From: Desulfarculus baarsii DSM 2075
Lineage (GTDB): Bacteria; Desulfobacterota; Desulfarculia; Desulfarculales; Desulfarculaceae
Length of the DNA stretch: 64,000 bases
Assembly: GCF_000143965.1 (NCBI RefSeq)
Contig: NC_014365.1
Coordinates: forward strand, 3,375,501-3,439,500
Direction of reading: 5' to 3'
This document shows positions 24,855 through 33,076 of this stretch, piece by piece. The notes below the pieces were generated by a model. It ran no database searches and had not been told where the DNA came from. It saw only the letters and a program-made list of their open reading frames with translations. Made by a program: the position numbers and the translations under genes. Each line of letters begins with the position of its first letter. Positions within the stretch are counted from its first letter, which is position 1.

Positions 24855-25883
24855 TCAGTCCAAAAAGATATCCGGCCAACGATCGTTGGCCTCATTGTAA
24901 GTCAGCCGGGCCGCCTGATCCCAGGGCTTGGAAGTGTTCCAGATAAAAATTTCATAATCGGCGATGTCGTGCTCGTGGCCGCCGGCCGAGGCGGCCCAGA
25001 CCAGCCAGCGTCCGTCGGCCGAGAGCTTGGGAAAATACTCGTGGCTGAAATCGCCGGGCAGATCCATGAACACCGTGGGCGCGACGCGCCCCACCGGCGA
25101 GGTCATCAGCCGATTGCCGCCGTTGCCGCCATTTTCCACCCAGATCAGGCCCTTGCCGTCGGGCGTGAAAATCAGCTTGCAGCCGTCGCCGAAATTGACG
25201 GCCTTGTCCGGCGTTCGCGGATCGAAGACCAGGCAACCCCTGGCCGCGCCGCGGGCGGTGAGGGCCAAGAGGTTGGCCTGGGCCGGCGAGAGCATGGGCG
25301 TGACGATGACGCCACCGACCGGTGGCCCATCACCGTCGTAGATCACTCTTTCGGTCCCCGTGCCGACGCTTTTCACGACGACTTTGTTCCCGCGCATGAA
25401 GCTGACAACGTCTTCGTCCACCCACAGCGGAAAATTGCCGGCTCTGGCCAGCATGGTTTGTTCGCCGGTGTTCAGATCCATCAGCCAAACGTCCCATTGG
25501 TTGTAATCGCGCTCGGAGACCCACTGTTTTTGGCTGCGGGCAAAAACCAGCCTTTTTCCGTCGGGAGAAAACCGGGGGAAAAAATCCACGTGGTCGTTGT
25601 CGGTCAGGCGGATGATTTCGCCCACGGGCAGGCGCAACATATATAATTCGTGGTTGCCGCTGCGGCTCGAAGACCACACCACCCGGCATTTCAGGCCATC
25701 GGTCTTTTGGTTTAATTCGGCCATGGCGGCCTGGTCCAGATCGCCGTCCTGGGGGCGCAGCCACAGATAGCCAAAGCTGGAATAGACCAGCCGCGGCGCG
25801 AAGTAGGCCGCCGCGGCCAGGCCAAGGGTCAGGGCCAACGCCAGCAATGGCCAAAGCCGGCGCAATCTTTTCTTTCCGGGCAT
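24855..25883 (-). CDS. TolB-like beta-propeller protein, membrane anchored
   Basis: 342 residues from ATG 25883. One N-terminal transmembrane or signal segment (about 10-30) and then WD40/PD40-type repeats: LTDNDHVDFFPRFSPDGKRLVFAR, LIFTPDGKGLIWVENG and FPKLSADGRWLVWAAS are typical TolB propeller blades. It is probably a periplasmic binding or scaffold protein. Fourteen bases separate it from the SGNH hydrolase gene, so they are likely co-expressed. No enzymatic residue is evident. Confidence 0.82.
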   Translation of the reverse strand: MPGKKRLRRLWPLLALALTLGLAAAAYFAPRLVYSSFGYLWLRPQDGDLDQAAMAELNQKTDGLKCRVVWSSSRSGNHELYMLRLPVGEIIRLTDNDHVDFFPRFSPDGKRLVFARSQKQWVSERDYNQWDVWLMDLNTGEQTMLARAGNFPLWVDEDVVSFMRGNKVVVKSVGTGTERVIYDGDGPPVGGVIVTPMLSPAQANLLALTARGAARGCLVFDPRTPDKAVNFGDGCKLIFTPDGKGLIWVENGGNGGNRLMTSPVGRVAPTVFMDLPGDFSHEYFPKLSADGRWLVWAASAGGHEHDIADYEIFIWNTSKPWDQAARLTYNEANDRWPDIFLD

Positions 25884-25888
25884 TTGCT

Positions 25889-26905
25889 TCAATCCCGTTT
25901 CTTCAGGCCGAGCCACGCCAGGGCTAAACCGCCAAGGCAATAGTCGATGGCCTGAGTTGTCAAATGCAGAGCGAAGGGGATCATCGCCGCCTGGGCCTGG
26001 GCCAATCCGGCGGCCAGCAGGGTCGCGCCCATCACGCCCTCGTAGGCCCCAAAACCGGCGATGCCGCTGACGGGCAGGCTGGCCGTGGCCTCGGCCGCCA
26101 ATAGGGCGAAGAGCACCAGCGGAAAACCAAGGGCGTCGACCACCGCTTGGCCAAACTGGCCGGCAAAGCCCATGATCAAAACATACAGCCCCACGTACTT
26201 TCCCAGCCTTATGGCCACGGACACGCCCAACAGCCGCCAAAATACGCCGCTTTGCCGCACGCGCGTCACGTCGGCGGCCATGGCCAGGGCCTCGGCGGCC
26301 GCCTTTTGCAAAAACGCGCGCTGGCGGCCGCCAAGCCTAGCGGCTCGACGACCGGCCACCGCCGCGCCCCAGTTCAGCAGGCGCTCCAGCATGACCAGCG
26401 CCGCCACCCCGGCCACGGCCAGGACGGCCAAAAGACCATACAACGCCAAACCGGAATCGCCGGTTTGACGAGCGTGCAGCCAAATGGCCAAACCAAACAG
26501 GGGCAGCATGCCAAAGATGTCGAAAACAAAGCTATAGGCGAACGAAGAAACGCAGGAGGAAAGCTCCACCTTGAGCTTGCGGTTGAGAAAAACGATGTAG
26601 GCCAGGCTGCCGCTACGGGCGGGCAGAAGGTCCACGAACAGGTTGCTCGCGAAGGTTACGAGCAGCAAATCCTTCATGCCGGGCGGCGAAACGGCGCTCG
26701 ACGCCCGCAGAAGCAGGCGGTAGCGCGCGGCCCGCAAGGCCATCGAGGCCAGGTACAAGGCCAGAAAACCGAAAAGGCAACGAGCGTCCAGCCCTCCGAA
26801 GATGGCTATCCAGTCTTCCCAGGTGGTCGTCCTGGCCAAAAAGTAAAATAGCCCTCCCGTGACGGCCAGCGCCACGGCAAGAGAAGTCAGCTTGCGCAGG
26901 TTCAT
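25889..26905 (-). CDS. UPF0104/AglD-type lipid flippase-like membrane protein
   Basis: 338 residues from ATG 26905; a longer frame upstream looks untranslated. About eight transmembrane segments with the lysylphosphatidylglycerol-synthetase transmembrane region pattern, including SNLFVDLLPARSGSLAYIVFL and GFGAYEGVMGATLLAAGL. No catalytic cytoplasmic domain is attached. Such proteins are often found with glycosyltransferases and may move lipid-linked sugars. Five bases separate it from the propeller gene. Confidence 0.85.
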   Translation of the reverse strand: MNLRKLTSLAVALAVTGGLFYFLARTTTWEDWIAIFGGLDARCLFGFLALYLASMALRAARYRLLLRASSAVSPPGMKDLLLVTFASNLFVDLLPARSGSLAYIVFLNRKLKVELSSCVSSFAYSFVFDIFGMLPLFGLAIWLHARQTGDSGLALYGLLAVLAVAGVAALVMLERLLNWGAAVAGRRAARLGGRQRAFLQKAAAEALAMAADVTRVRQSGVFWRLLGVSVAIRLGKYVGLYVLIMGFAGQFGQAVVDALGFPLVLFALLAAEATASLPVSGIAGFGAYEGVMGATLLAAGLAQAQAAMIPFALHLTTQAIDYCLGGLALAWLGLKKRD

Positions 26906-26951
26906 TTCAGCCCAACCGACCGCCGGCCCGCTGGCCAACCGGCCAAGGTTG

Positions 26952-27944
26952 TCAGCCTTTCTTTTTCGCCGCCATGGTGAAGCAGTTGAATCGCAGGCCA
27001 AAGAGAATCCAGGCGGATTGGCTCATGGCCCGGGAAAGGGCCCCCGGCCTGGGGAACGGAGGCACATCATCGTCCTTGGGGCCGATGTCTTTGGATATGC
27101 CGGTCATGAAGTCGGCCACGGCGCGCATCACCGGAAAACCGTCGAAAGTGGCGCGGAAGCGGGCATACTCCGGCTGCCGGAAAGCGTAGAAATAATCGCG
27201 GACGCGCAACGGCGCGAAGGCGCCGATATATTCCAGGCCGCACTGGTCAAACCAACGCAGAACCTCGCCGGCCGTATGCAGGCTTTCGTGGGGAAAGCCA
27301 AAGATGTCGTAGGCGATGTTTTTGGTGTTGACGCCATGATAGCGGGCGTCGAGCTTTTTGAGCGTGCGCGGGAAAAGTCTTTCTCCCCACCGCACCCGCT
27401 TGTGAATGTCGTCGCCGCCCAGCCACTTGCAGATGGTCTGCTTGCCGCGCAGGATGCGCCGGCTGTACTGGCTGTAGAGGCTGACCACCACCACGCCGCC
27501 CGGTTTGGTGATCCGCGCCAGGTGCGCGAAGCCGCGCAGGGGGTCGCCGGTGTGGTGCAACACGCCCACCGAATAGGAATAATCGAAATAATTGTCCGGC
27601 AGTTCACAGTTAAGGATGTCCATTTTTTGGAACCGGGCGTTGTCTAGCCCGGCCTCCTGGCGCCGCTTTTCGGCCAGGGCCAACGAGCCGTCGGACAGGT
27701 CGATGCCCGTCACCTCGGCCGCGCCGTTCTGGGCGTACCAAAGGGCGTATTCGCCGGTGCCGCAACCCATGTCCAGCACCTTTTTGCCTTGGTAGTCTTG
27801 CGGCCGCACACCCAGGCATTTAAGCCGCCAACCCATTTCCTCGTCGGCGTCGCGATGGGAAGGCCAGGGCACCTCGGAGTACATGCCCACCACTGTTTCT
27901 TGTATTTTTTTGATTTCCGGGGAAATCTCTTGGCGCATAGTCAT
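26952..27944 (-). CDS. Class I SAM-dependent methyltransferase
   Basis: 330 residues. The SAM-binding glycine motif KVLDMGCGTGEYALWYA (about residues 55-70), the acidic TGIDLSDGSL and the later SVGVLHHTGDP follow the class I order, and a C-terminal about 130-residue extension is specific to this subgroup. ATG 27944 and ATG 27938 both lie close behind GAGGA; 27938 has the better spacing. It probably methylates a sugar or lipid, given its place next to acyltransferase and flippase genes. Confidence 0.87.
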   Translation of the reverse strand: MTMRQEISPEIKKIQETVVGMYSEVPWPSHRDADEEMGWRLKCLGVRPQDYQGKKVLDMGCGTGEYALWYAQNGAAEVTGIDLSDGSLALAEKRRQEAGLDNARFQKMDILNCELPDNYFDYSYSVGVLHHTGDPLRGFAHLARITKPGGVVVVSLYSQYSRRILRGKQTICKWLGGDDIHKRVRWGERLFPRTLKKLDARYHGVNTKNIAYDIFGFPHESLHTAGEVLRWFDQCGLEYIGAFAPLRVRDYFYAFRQPEYARFRATFDGFPVMRAVADFMTGISKDIGPKDDDVPPFPRPGALSRAMSQSAWILFGLRFNCFTMAAKKKG

Positions 27945-27982
27945 CGTTCCTCGTCAGGCGCCATGGGCCACAGGCCTGACCA

Positions 27983-28750
27983 CTATTGTCTAAAAGCCGC
28001 CACCCTGGCAGGCACGCCCATGCATATCGCCAGCGGCGGAGCGTCTTTGGTGAGCACCGCGCCAGCGGCCCCCACCGCGCCCTTGCCCATGCGAACGCCA
28101 TCCAATACAGTCACGTTGGCCCCAAGCCACACGTCGTCTTCAATGACCACGCCACCCGTCCGGCGCACGCCCTGCATGCTCATGGGCGCATCCAGGCGAT
28201 CGATGTTGTAGTTGCCGCCGCCCACGATGTAGCACATGGGCCCGATAGCCGCGTCCGCCCCTACCACCACCGGGTTGTCGTCCGCCGAATGAATGATGGT
28301 CCGCGCCCCGACGCCGGTGCGCTCGCCTATGCGGACGCTACCGTTTTTGCACGAAATCATCACGTCGTTGGACAAATTGACATCGTCGCCCAAGATAAGG
28401 GGATCGTGGCGTTGCGGGTTGCGCGCATCCAGAATGCAGCCCTCGCTGATCACCACGTTGCGCCCCAGATGAATGCGTCCCGGATGCCTGACCACCACGC
28501 GGGCGCCGATGGCCACGCCCCTGCCACACGAGCCGAACATGCGGGGCCAAAACAGCTTGCGCAGAAAAAGCCCCAAAGCCCCTGGCAAGGCGCCAACCAG
28601 CAGGCACCATTCGTAGTAAATAAGTTTCCATGCCGAGCGGCTGCCCACCACCACGTCTTGATAGCGGCTGAGCATGGTGCCGCCTTCGGTGGCCGCGCTG
28701 TGGGTTTTGGCTCCGCCGTTGCGCGGAGGGGTCGGCGGCGTCTGGGTCAT
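27983..28750 (-). CDS. Hexapeptide-repeat acyltransferase
   Basis: 255 residues, ATG with GGAGAAG upstream; an internal ATG at 28675 is possible. The C-terminal two thirds is a left-handed beta-helix with GRNVVISEGCILDARN, GDDVNLSNDVMISC, the typical acceptor-site His region (IIHSADDNPV), and DDVWLGANVTVLDGVRMGKGAVGAAGAVLTKD, very like WbbJ/maltose O-acetyltransferase types. An N-terminal hydrophobic stretch (about 50-65) may bind the membrane. Expected to acetylate a sugar in a surface glycan. A promoter lies just upstream. Confidence 0.88.
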   Translation of the reverse strand: MTQTPPTPPRNGGAKTHSAATEGGTMLSRYQDVVVGSRSAWKLIYYEWCLLVGALPGALGLFLRKLFWPRMFGSCGRGVAIGARVVVRHPGRIHLGRNVVISEGCILDARNPQRHDPLILGDDVNLSNDVMISCKNGSVRIGERTGVGARTIIHSADDNPVVVGADAAIGPMCYIVGGGNYNIDRLDAPMSMQGVRRTGGVVIEDDVWLGANVTVLDGVRMGKGAVGAAGAVLTKDAPPLAICMGVPARVAAFRQ

Positions 28751-28819
28751 GCCACGCGGCTTCTCCGGCCAGCATCAGCCGGCAATTAGGCAATTCACCA
28801 ATAATCAAAGACGGATATA

Positions 28820-28848
28820 CTAATATCACAAGAGCGTGGCCATGTCTA
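28820..28848 (-). promoter_or_regulatory. Candidate sigma-70 promoter for the acyltransferase-to-SGNH operon
   Basis: Minus strand: TAGACA, a 17-base spacer and TATTAG, between the asparagine synthetase gene end and the acyltransferase start. It would let the five downstream genes be expressed separately from asnB. Confidence 0.55.
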
Positions 28849-28851
28849 GTT

Positions 28852-30729
28852 TCATAGCGCGGCGCCCTCCATGAAGCGGCGGTGCCACAGGGCCGCGTTG
28901 ATCAGCGCCCACAGCACGTGGTTGTGGTTGTGCTTTTCGGCCAGATGCTCATCCATCAGCCGGCGCACGGCGTTGGGCTGAAAATAGTTCTTGATCAGCG
29001 GGCTGGCGCCCAGCAGCTCTTCCATCAGCGGCCGCAGTTGGGCCTTGTCGCGCAAAAGGTTCTTGACCGGCAGCGAGTAGCCCTGCTTGCCCCGGTGGAC
29101 GATGCGCTCGGGCACCAGGCCGCTGATGGCCTGGCGCAGGATGTGCTTGGTCTCCAGACCGCGCAGCTTGAAGTCGCCGGGCATCTGGGCGCTGAGCTCG
29201 ATCAGCTCGTGGTCCAAAAACGGCACGCGCACCTCCAGGGCGGTGGACATCGACATCTTGTCCACCTTCATCAGCACCGAGTCGACCATGTTGAGCTTGA
29301 GGTCGAGGTAGACCTCGCGGTCGAGGCGTTTGCGGCTGTCGCAACCGGCCAGGATGCTTTTGACCGGGCCAAAGGCGTCGAAATCCACCGCCGCGCGCAC
29401 CTGGTCGTTGAACAGGGCCTCGGCCTGGCCCGGGGCCAGAAAGTATTGCCAGCGGATGTGTTCGCCCTCGGCGGGCAGCACGGCCCCTTCCATGAAGCGC
29501 TTGAACATGTTGACCGCGCCCTTTTTCTGGGGCCGATCCTTGAACAGGCGGCTGACGGCCCAGCCCAGGCGGGCCGCGCCGGGCAGGTACTTCAGGGGCC
29601 TGGTCAGCTTGGAGGCCAGAAAACGATCGTAGCCGCAGAAGACCTCGTCGCCGCCCTCGCCGGAAAGCACCACCGTGACTTGTTTTTTGGCCTCGCGGCA
29701 GATCAGCATCAGCGGGATGGCCGACAAATCCGTCATCGGCTCGTCCAGGTGGTAGACCGCCGCCTCCAGGTCGTCGACGCTTAGGCCGGGGATCATCAAC
29801 ACCGTGGGCAGGGTGTCGTAGTGCTTGGCCATGTCCTCGGCGTACTCCAACTCGCTGAAGGTCGGGTCGGGGTAGCCGATGATGAAGGTGCGCAGCGGGT
29901 CCACGTCCAGGGCGCGCATCTGGGCCACCACGGTGGTGGAGTCCAGCCCGCCCGAGAGAAACACGCCCAGGGGCACATCGGACATCAGCCGGCGGCGCAC
30001 GGCGGTCTTGATCATGGACCGCAGCTCCTCGACGGCCTCGCCGGGCTGCTTGAAGCGCGGGGCGAAGTGGACGTCCCAATAGGGCCGCTCGCTCAGCGCG
30101 CCGCTGTCGAGGTCGAACAGGGCGTAATGGGCCTGGCGCAGCTTTTTGACGCCCTCGAAGAGCGTGCGCGGCGCGGGGGTGAACTCGTAGCCCAGGTATT
30201 GATAAAGCGCGGTGAGATCCACGCCGCGCTGGTAGCCGGGCCATTGCAGGATGGCCTTGATCTCGTTGGCGAAGATGAGCTTTTTGCCGTCGTGGTGGTA
30301 GTAGAGCGGCTTGATGCCCAGGCGGTCGCGGCCCAGCATGATCCGCCGCCGGCGGGTGTCGAGGATGGCGAAGCAATACATGCCCAGGAGCTTCTTGATG
30401 CAATCCTCGCCCCACTGCTCGTAGGCGTGCAAGATGGCCTCGGAGTCGGAGCCCGAATAAAACCTGTGGCCGGCGCTGATCAATTCGCGGCGCAGGGCCA
30501 GGTGGTTGTAGATCTCGCCGTTGGCCACCAGAAAAATGTCGCCGGCCTCGTTGACCATGGGCTGGCGGCCTTTTTCCGAAAGGTCGATGATCGATAGCCT
30601 GGTCTGACCCAGGGTCGCCCCGCCGCCGACGTGGCAGTCCTGGTCGTCGGGGCCACGATGGTGCAGGGTGTTCATCATCGATCGGACCAGGCCTTGGTCC
30701 TCCCAGGAAAAACCGCAGATGCCGCACAT
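28852..30729 (-). CDS. asnB: Asparagine synthase (glutamine-hydrolysing) type amidotransferase
   Basis: 625 residues from ATG 30729, so that the mature protein begins with Cys2 (MCGICGF), the glutaminase nucleophile. The N-terminal glutamine amidotransferase domain (HHRGPDDQ, GQTRLSIIDLS) is followed by the ATP-binding synthetase domain with FLSGGLDSTTV and VLSGEGGDEVFCGYDR. Both half-reactions are therefore expected. Members inside polysaccharide clusters often amidate a sugar acid rather than make free asparagine; the adjacent decoration genes favour that. Confidence 0.92.
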   Translation of the reverse strand: MCGICGFSWEDQGLVRSMMNTLHHRGPDDQDCHVGGGATLGQTRLSIIDLSEKGRQPMVNEAGDIFLVANGEIYNHLALRRELISAGHRFYSGSDSEAILHAYEQWGEDCIKKLLGMYCFAILDTRRRRIMLGRDRLGIKPLYYHHDGKKLIFANEIKAILQWPGYQRGVDLTALYQYLGYEFTPAPRTLFEGVKKLRQAHYALFDLDSGALSERPYWDVHFAPRFKQPGEAVEELRSMIKTAVRRRLMSDVPLGVFLSGGLDSTTVVAQMRALDVDPLRTFIIGYPDPTFSELEYAEDMAKHYDTLPTVLMIPGLSVDDLEAAVYHLDEPMTDLSAIPLMLICREAKKQVTVVLSGEGGDEVFCGYDRFLASKLTRPLKYLPGAARLGWAVSRLFKDRPQKKGAVNMFKRFMEGAVLPAEGEHIRWQYFLAPGQAEALFNDQVRAAVDFDAFGPVKSILAGCDSRKRLDREVYLDLKLNMVDSVLMKVDKMSMSTALEVRVPFLDHELIELSAQMPGDFKLRGLETKHILRQAISGLVPERIVHRGKQGYSLPVKNLLRDKAQLRPLMEELLGASPLIKNYFQPNAVRRLMDEHLAEKHNHNHVLWALINAALWHRRFMEGAAL

Positions 30730-30774
30730 GGGCCGAAACCACCTTTTCCGGCCGGCCCGCCAGGCCGCGCCAAC

Positions 30775-30807
30775 AAAAATCGGTCGGCCGCCCACGGGCG
30801 ACCGACC
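30775..30807 (-). terminator. Terminator between the lipoprotein gene and asnB
   Basis: Minus strand: GGTCGGTCGCCC, a 2-base loop, GGGCGGCCGACC (one U-G pair), then GATTTTT. It ends the lipoprotein transcript and, if asnB is read from further upstream, would act as an attenuator. Confidence 0.7.
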
Positions 30808-30862
30808 ATTATTCTAACCCATCAGCCGATAAAAGCCAGCAAACCCCGCCGGCGGGCCCGGA

Positions 30863-31339
30863 TTACTGCTTGACCATCGTGCAGGAATAGCGGCTGTACT
30901 GGCCGCCGTCGCCGTTGTAGTGCCGGTCTAGTATGCCCACGGCCGAAGTTTTTCCGGGCTGGGTGGTCAAGGCGAACTTGAGCAACTGTTTGCTGTCGCC
31001 GCAGAAGCCATAGGCGCGGATGCGCAGGTTGTAGGCGTCGGATTGGATATAGGCCGTGACGGTGCGCGTGGTGTAGGAGCAGTTGTCCACCGTGACGTAG
31101 ATGGGGTTACCCGCCGAGTCGAAGCTCATCGTGCCGACGAACCGCCCGGCGTCGTAGCGCCAGTAGCCAGCCAAGTCGGCCTTGGAGAAGGCCGTCTCGG
31201 GGGTGGGGGTGGGCTCCAGCGTCGGCGTTTCGGTGGGCGAGGAGCCGCCGCCGCCGCCGCCGCCGCCGCCACAGGCGGCCAAGGCCAAAAGGGTGAACGC
31301 GAGCAAAGCCAGGAGTATTGAAGCAAATTTCTTATTCAT
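30863..31339 (-). CDS. Lipoprotein with polyglycine linker, function unknown
   Basis: 158 residues. Signal peptide and lipobox LALAAC are followed directly by nine glycines, SSPTETPTLEPTPTPET (a Thr/Pro linker) and a small beta-rich domain with four Cys (DNCSYTTRTVT, YGFCGDSKQLLKF, SRYSCTMVKQ). The glycine run is encoded by a CCG/GGC trinucleotide tract near 31243-31270 on the plus strand, which could change length. Likely a secreted surface domain on a flexible tether. No family recognised. Confidence 0.8.
   Translation of the reverse strand: MNKKFASILLALLAFTLLALAACGGGGGGGGGSSPTETPTLEPTPTPETAFSKADLAGYWRYDAGRFVGTMSFDSAGNPIYVTVDNCSYTTRTVTAYIQSDAYNLRIRAYGFCGDSKQLLKFALTTQPGKTSAVGILDRHYNGDGGQYSRYSCTMVKQ
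31243..31270. repeat. CCG trinucleotide tract coding polyglycine
   Basis: Consecutive CCG/GCC triplets in the lipoprotein gene encode nine Gly. Short trinucleotide tracts can slip in length, here without breaking the frame. Confidence 0.7.
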
Positions 31340-31908
31340 CCTCAGCAACCTCAACGGGGATTTTTGGGAATCTTCGGTCACCAACCGATTTAATCGCGGC
31401 GTCGGCCCCCACCCCCAGCGTAACCACACGGGTGGCGCCAACGCCACGACGAAGTTTTTAGTTAATTTGGTTTGGCGTTGTTTTGCTACGTCAAAACCAC
31501 TTCCACCCCTGTCGGGCAACGCGGCAGCCTCGCGCACGGCCGCCAATGATCGCCCATGCGAGCCATCAAAGGCAAACGCCACCCGCCCTCCGGTCGGGGC
31601 AAGGCTTGGCCGCCCTGGCCGCCGACCGGCTCTCGGACATGGCGCGGATTGGCGTTCCTACGCGGTCGGGCCATCGGAGCAAGCCCCGAAGGCCCGGCGG
31701 TCGTGTCCCTGGCGCGGCTGCCCTAATTCTTTCGCCCACAAGCACCCGCGCCACCGCGTGTCCACGCGCGGCAAAGTAAGCATAATCTCGAATCAGGCCA
31801 TGTCCAAGTCATAAATGCAAATTTAAGAAGTTTTCGATAATTATTGCGTCGACCATGGCCATGGCCTGGGCGGCCGCCGCGGCCGGCGGACGGTTTGGGC
31901 CGAGCGCG
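31340..31908. other. Non-coding gap between lipoprotein and UPF0104 genes
   Basis: No credible gene. The minus side offers GCTGAGG just before the lipoprotein ATG; an AT-rich patch (about 31770-31850) precedes the promoter described next. Confidence 0.5.
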
Positions 31909-31937
31909 TTGACGGGGCCGGCGGACCATGCTACCTT
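31909..31937 (+). promoter_or_regulatory. Sigma-70 promoter for the UPF0104 gene
   Basis: TTGACG (31909-31914), 17-base spacer, TACCTT (31932-31937), about 55 bases before the chosen start. Because the -10 box covers an ATG at 31928, that upstream start is unlikely. Confidence 0.65.
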
Positions 31938-31993
31938 CGCGCCACGGCGATTATCGCCATGCCTGCCGCCGGGAGGGCGCCTTGGCCCGCACC

Positions 31994-32959
31994 ATGAAAC
32001 TGCTCGCGCGGCCCTTGCTGGGCCTGACCATCCTGGGCCTGTTGCTGTGGCTGCTGGTCGACGTTGATCAAGCCCTGGTCGTGGTCGCCGGGGCGGATTG
32101 GCGCTATTTCATCCTGATCATCCTGGTCATGGCCGCCGACCGCCTGTTGATGGCCTACAAATGGCGTTTGTTGGTGGTCTGCCGCGGCCTGCCTTTGAGC
32201 CTGGGCCGGGCGATCAGTTCGTATTTCCTGGCCACCTTCGCCGGCTGTTTTCTGCCCTCGACCATCGGGGCCGACGCCCTGCGCATCGCCGCCGTGACCG
32301 GCCCCGGCCTGCCCAGCGCCAAACTCACGGCCTCGGTGGTCATGGAGCGGGGCCTGGGTTTCGTGGCGGCCGCGCTGGCGGCGTTGCTGGGCCTTTTTTT
32401 GCTGGCCGGCCTGGCCGCCGACCTACCTGGGGAATTCTTTTACGTGGCCGTTGGCCTGCTGGCGGCCTCGGCGCTGGCGGTGGTCGTCTCGCTCAGCGGC
32501 CTGGCCGCCCGGCTTTCGCGCCGGGCCGAGGGCCGGCTGGCCGACGGCGGCCGCTTAAGTCGTTGGCTGGCCGAGTTACTGGCCGCCTATCGGCAATACT
32601 CCGGCCACGGCCCGGTGCTGGGCTGGTTTTTCGCGCTGACGCTGCTGGAGCAGGGCGCACTGATCGTCACCAACTGGCTGGCGGCCCGGGCCTTTGGCCT
32701 GGAGCTTGGTTTTTTGCAGGCCGCGGCGGTGACGCCGGTGGCGGTGCTGCTGGCCCGGCTGCCCATCTCGATCTCTTCGTTCGGCCTGATGGAGGGCCTG
32801 TACGTGGCCTTTTTCAGCCTGGTGGGCGTGGGGGCCACCGAGGCCTTTCTGCTGGGCCTGACGCAAAACATGGCCTCACTGATCAGCGCCCTGCCGGGGC
32901 TGACCCCCTATTTGGGCGCGCGCCGGCGCGGCCCGGCCAGCCGCGCGGGCGGCGATTGA
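31994..32959 (+). CDS. UPF0104/lysylphosphatidylglycerol synthase transmembrane-like protein
   Basis: 321 residues from ATG 31994; a TTG at 31982 has the better-placed GGGAGGG and is an equal option. About eight transmembrane segments, with SSYFLATFAGCFLPSTIGADALR and RLPISISSFGLMEGLYVAFFSL marking the UPF0104/AglD fold. Second such protein in the window, on the opposite strand to the first. Probably moves or shields a lipid-linked glycan. It is followed, after about 120 bases, by two giant GT-C-like proteins. Confidence 0.85.
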   Translation: MKLLARPLLGLTILGLLLWLLVDVDQALVVVAGADWRYFILIILVMAADRLLMAYKWRLLVVCRGLPLSLGRAISSYFLATFAGCFLPSTIGADALRIAAVTGPGLPSAKLTASVVMERGLGFVAAALAALLGLFLLAGLAADLPGEFFYVAVGLLAASALAVVVSLSGLAARLSRRAEGRLADGGRLSRWLAELLAAYRQYSGHGPVLGWFFALTLLEQGALIVTNWLAARAFGLELGFLQAAAVTPVAVLLARLPISISSFGLMEGLYVAFFSLVGVGATEAFLLGLTQNMASLISALPGLTPYLGARRRGPASRAGGD

Positions 32960-33076
32960 CCAAGCGCTGTTTACTCCTGGCCAACTATTTGTTAATGTGT
33001 TGTAAATACGGCTTATTGAATGGACGCAACCACTTCGCGCGCATTCACGCCACCGCCAACGGTTGAGGATCGATCG

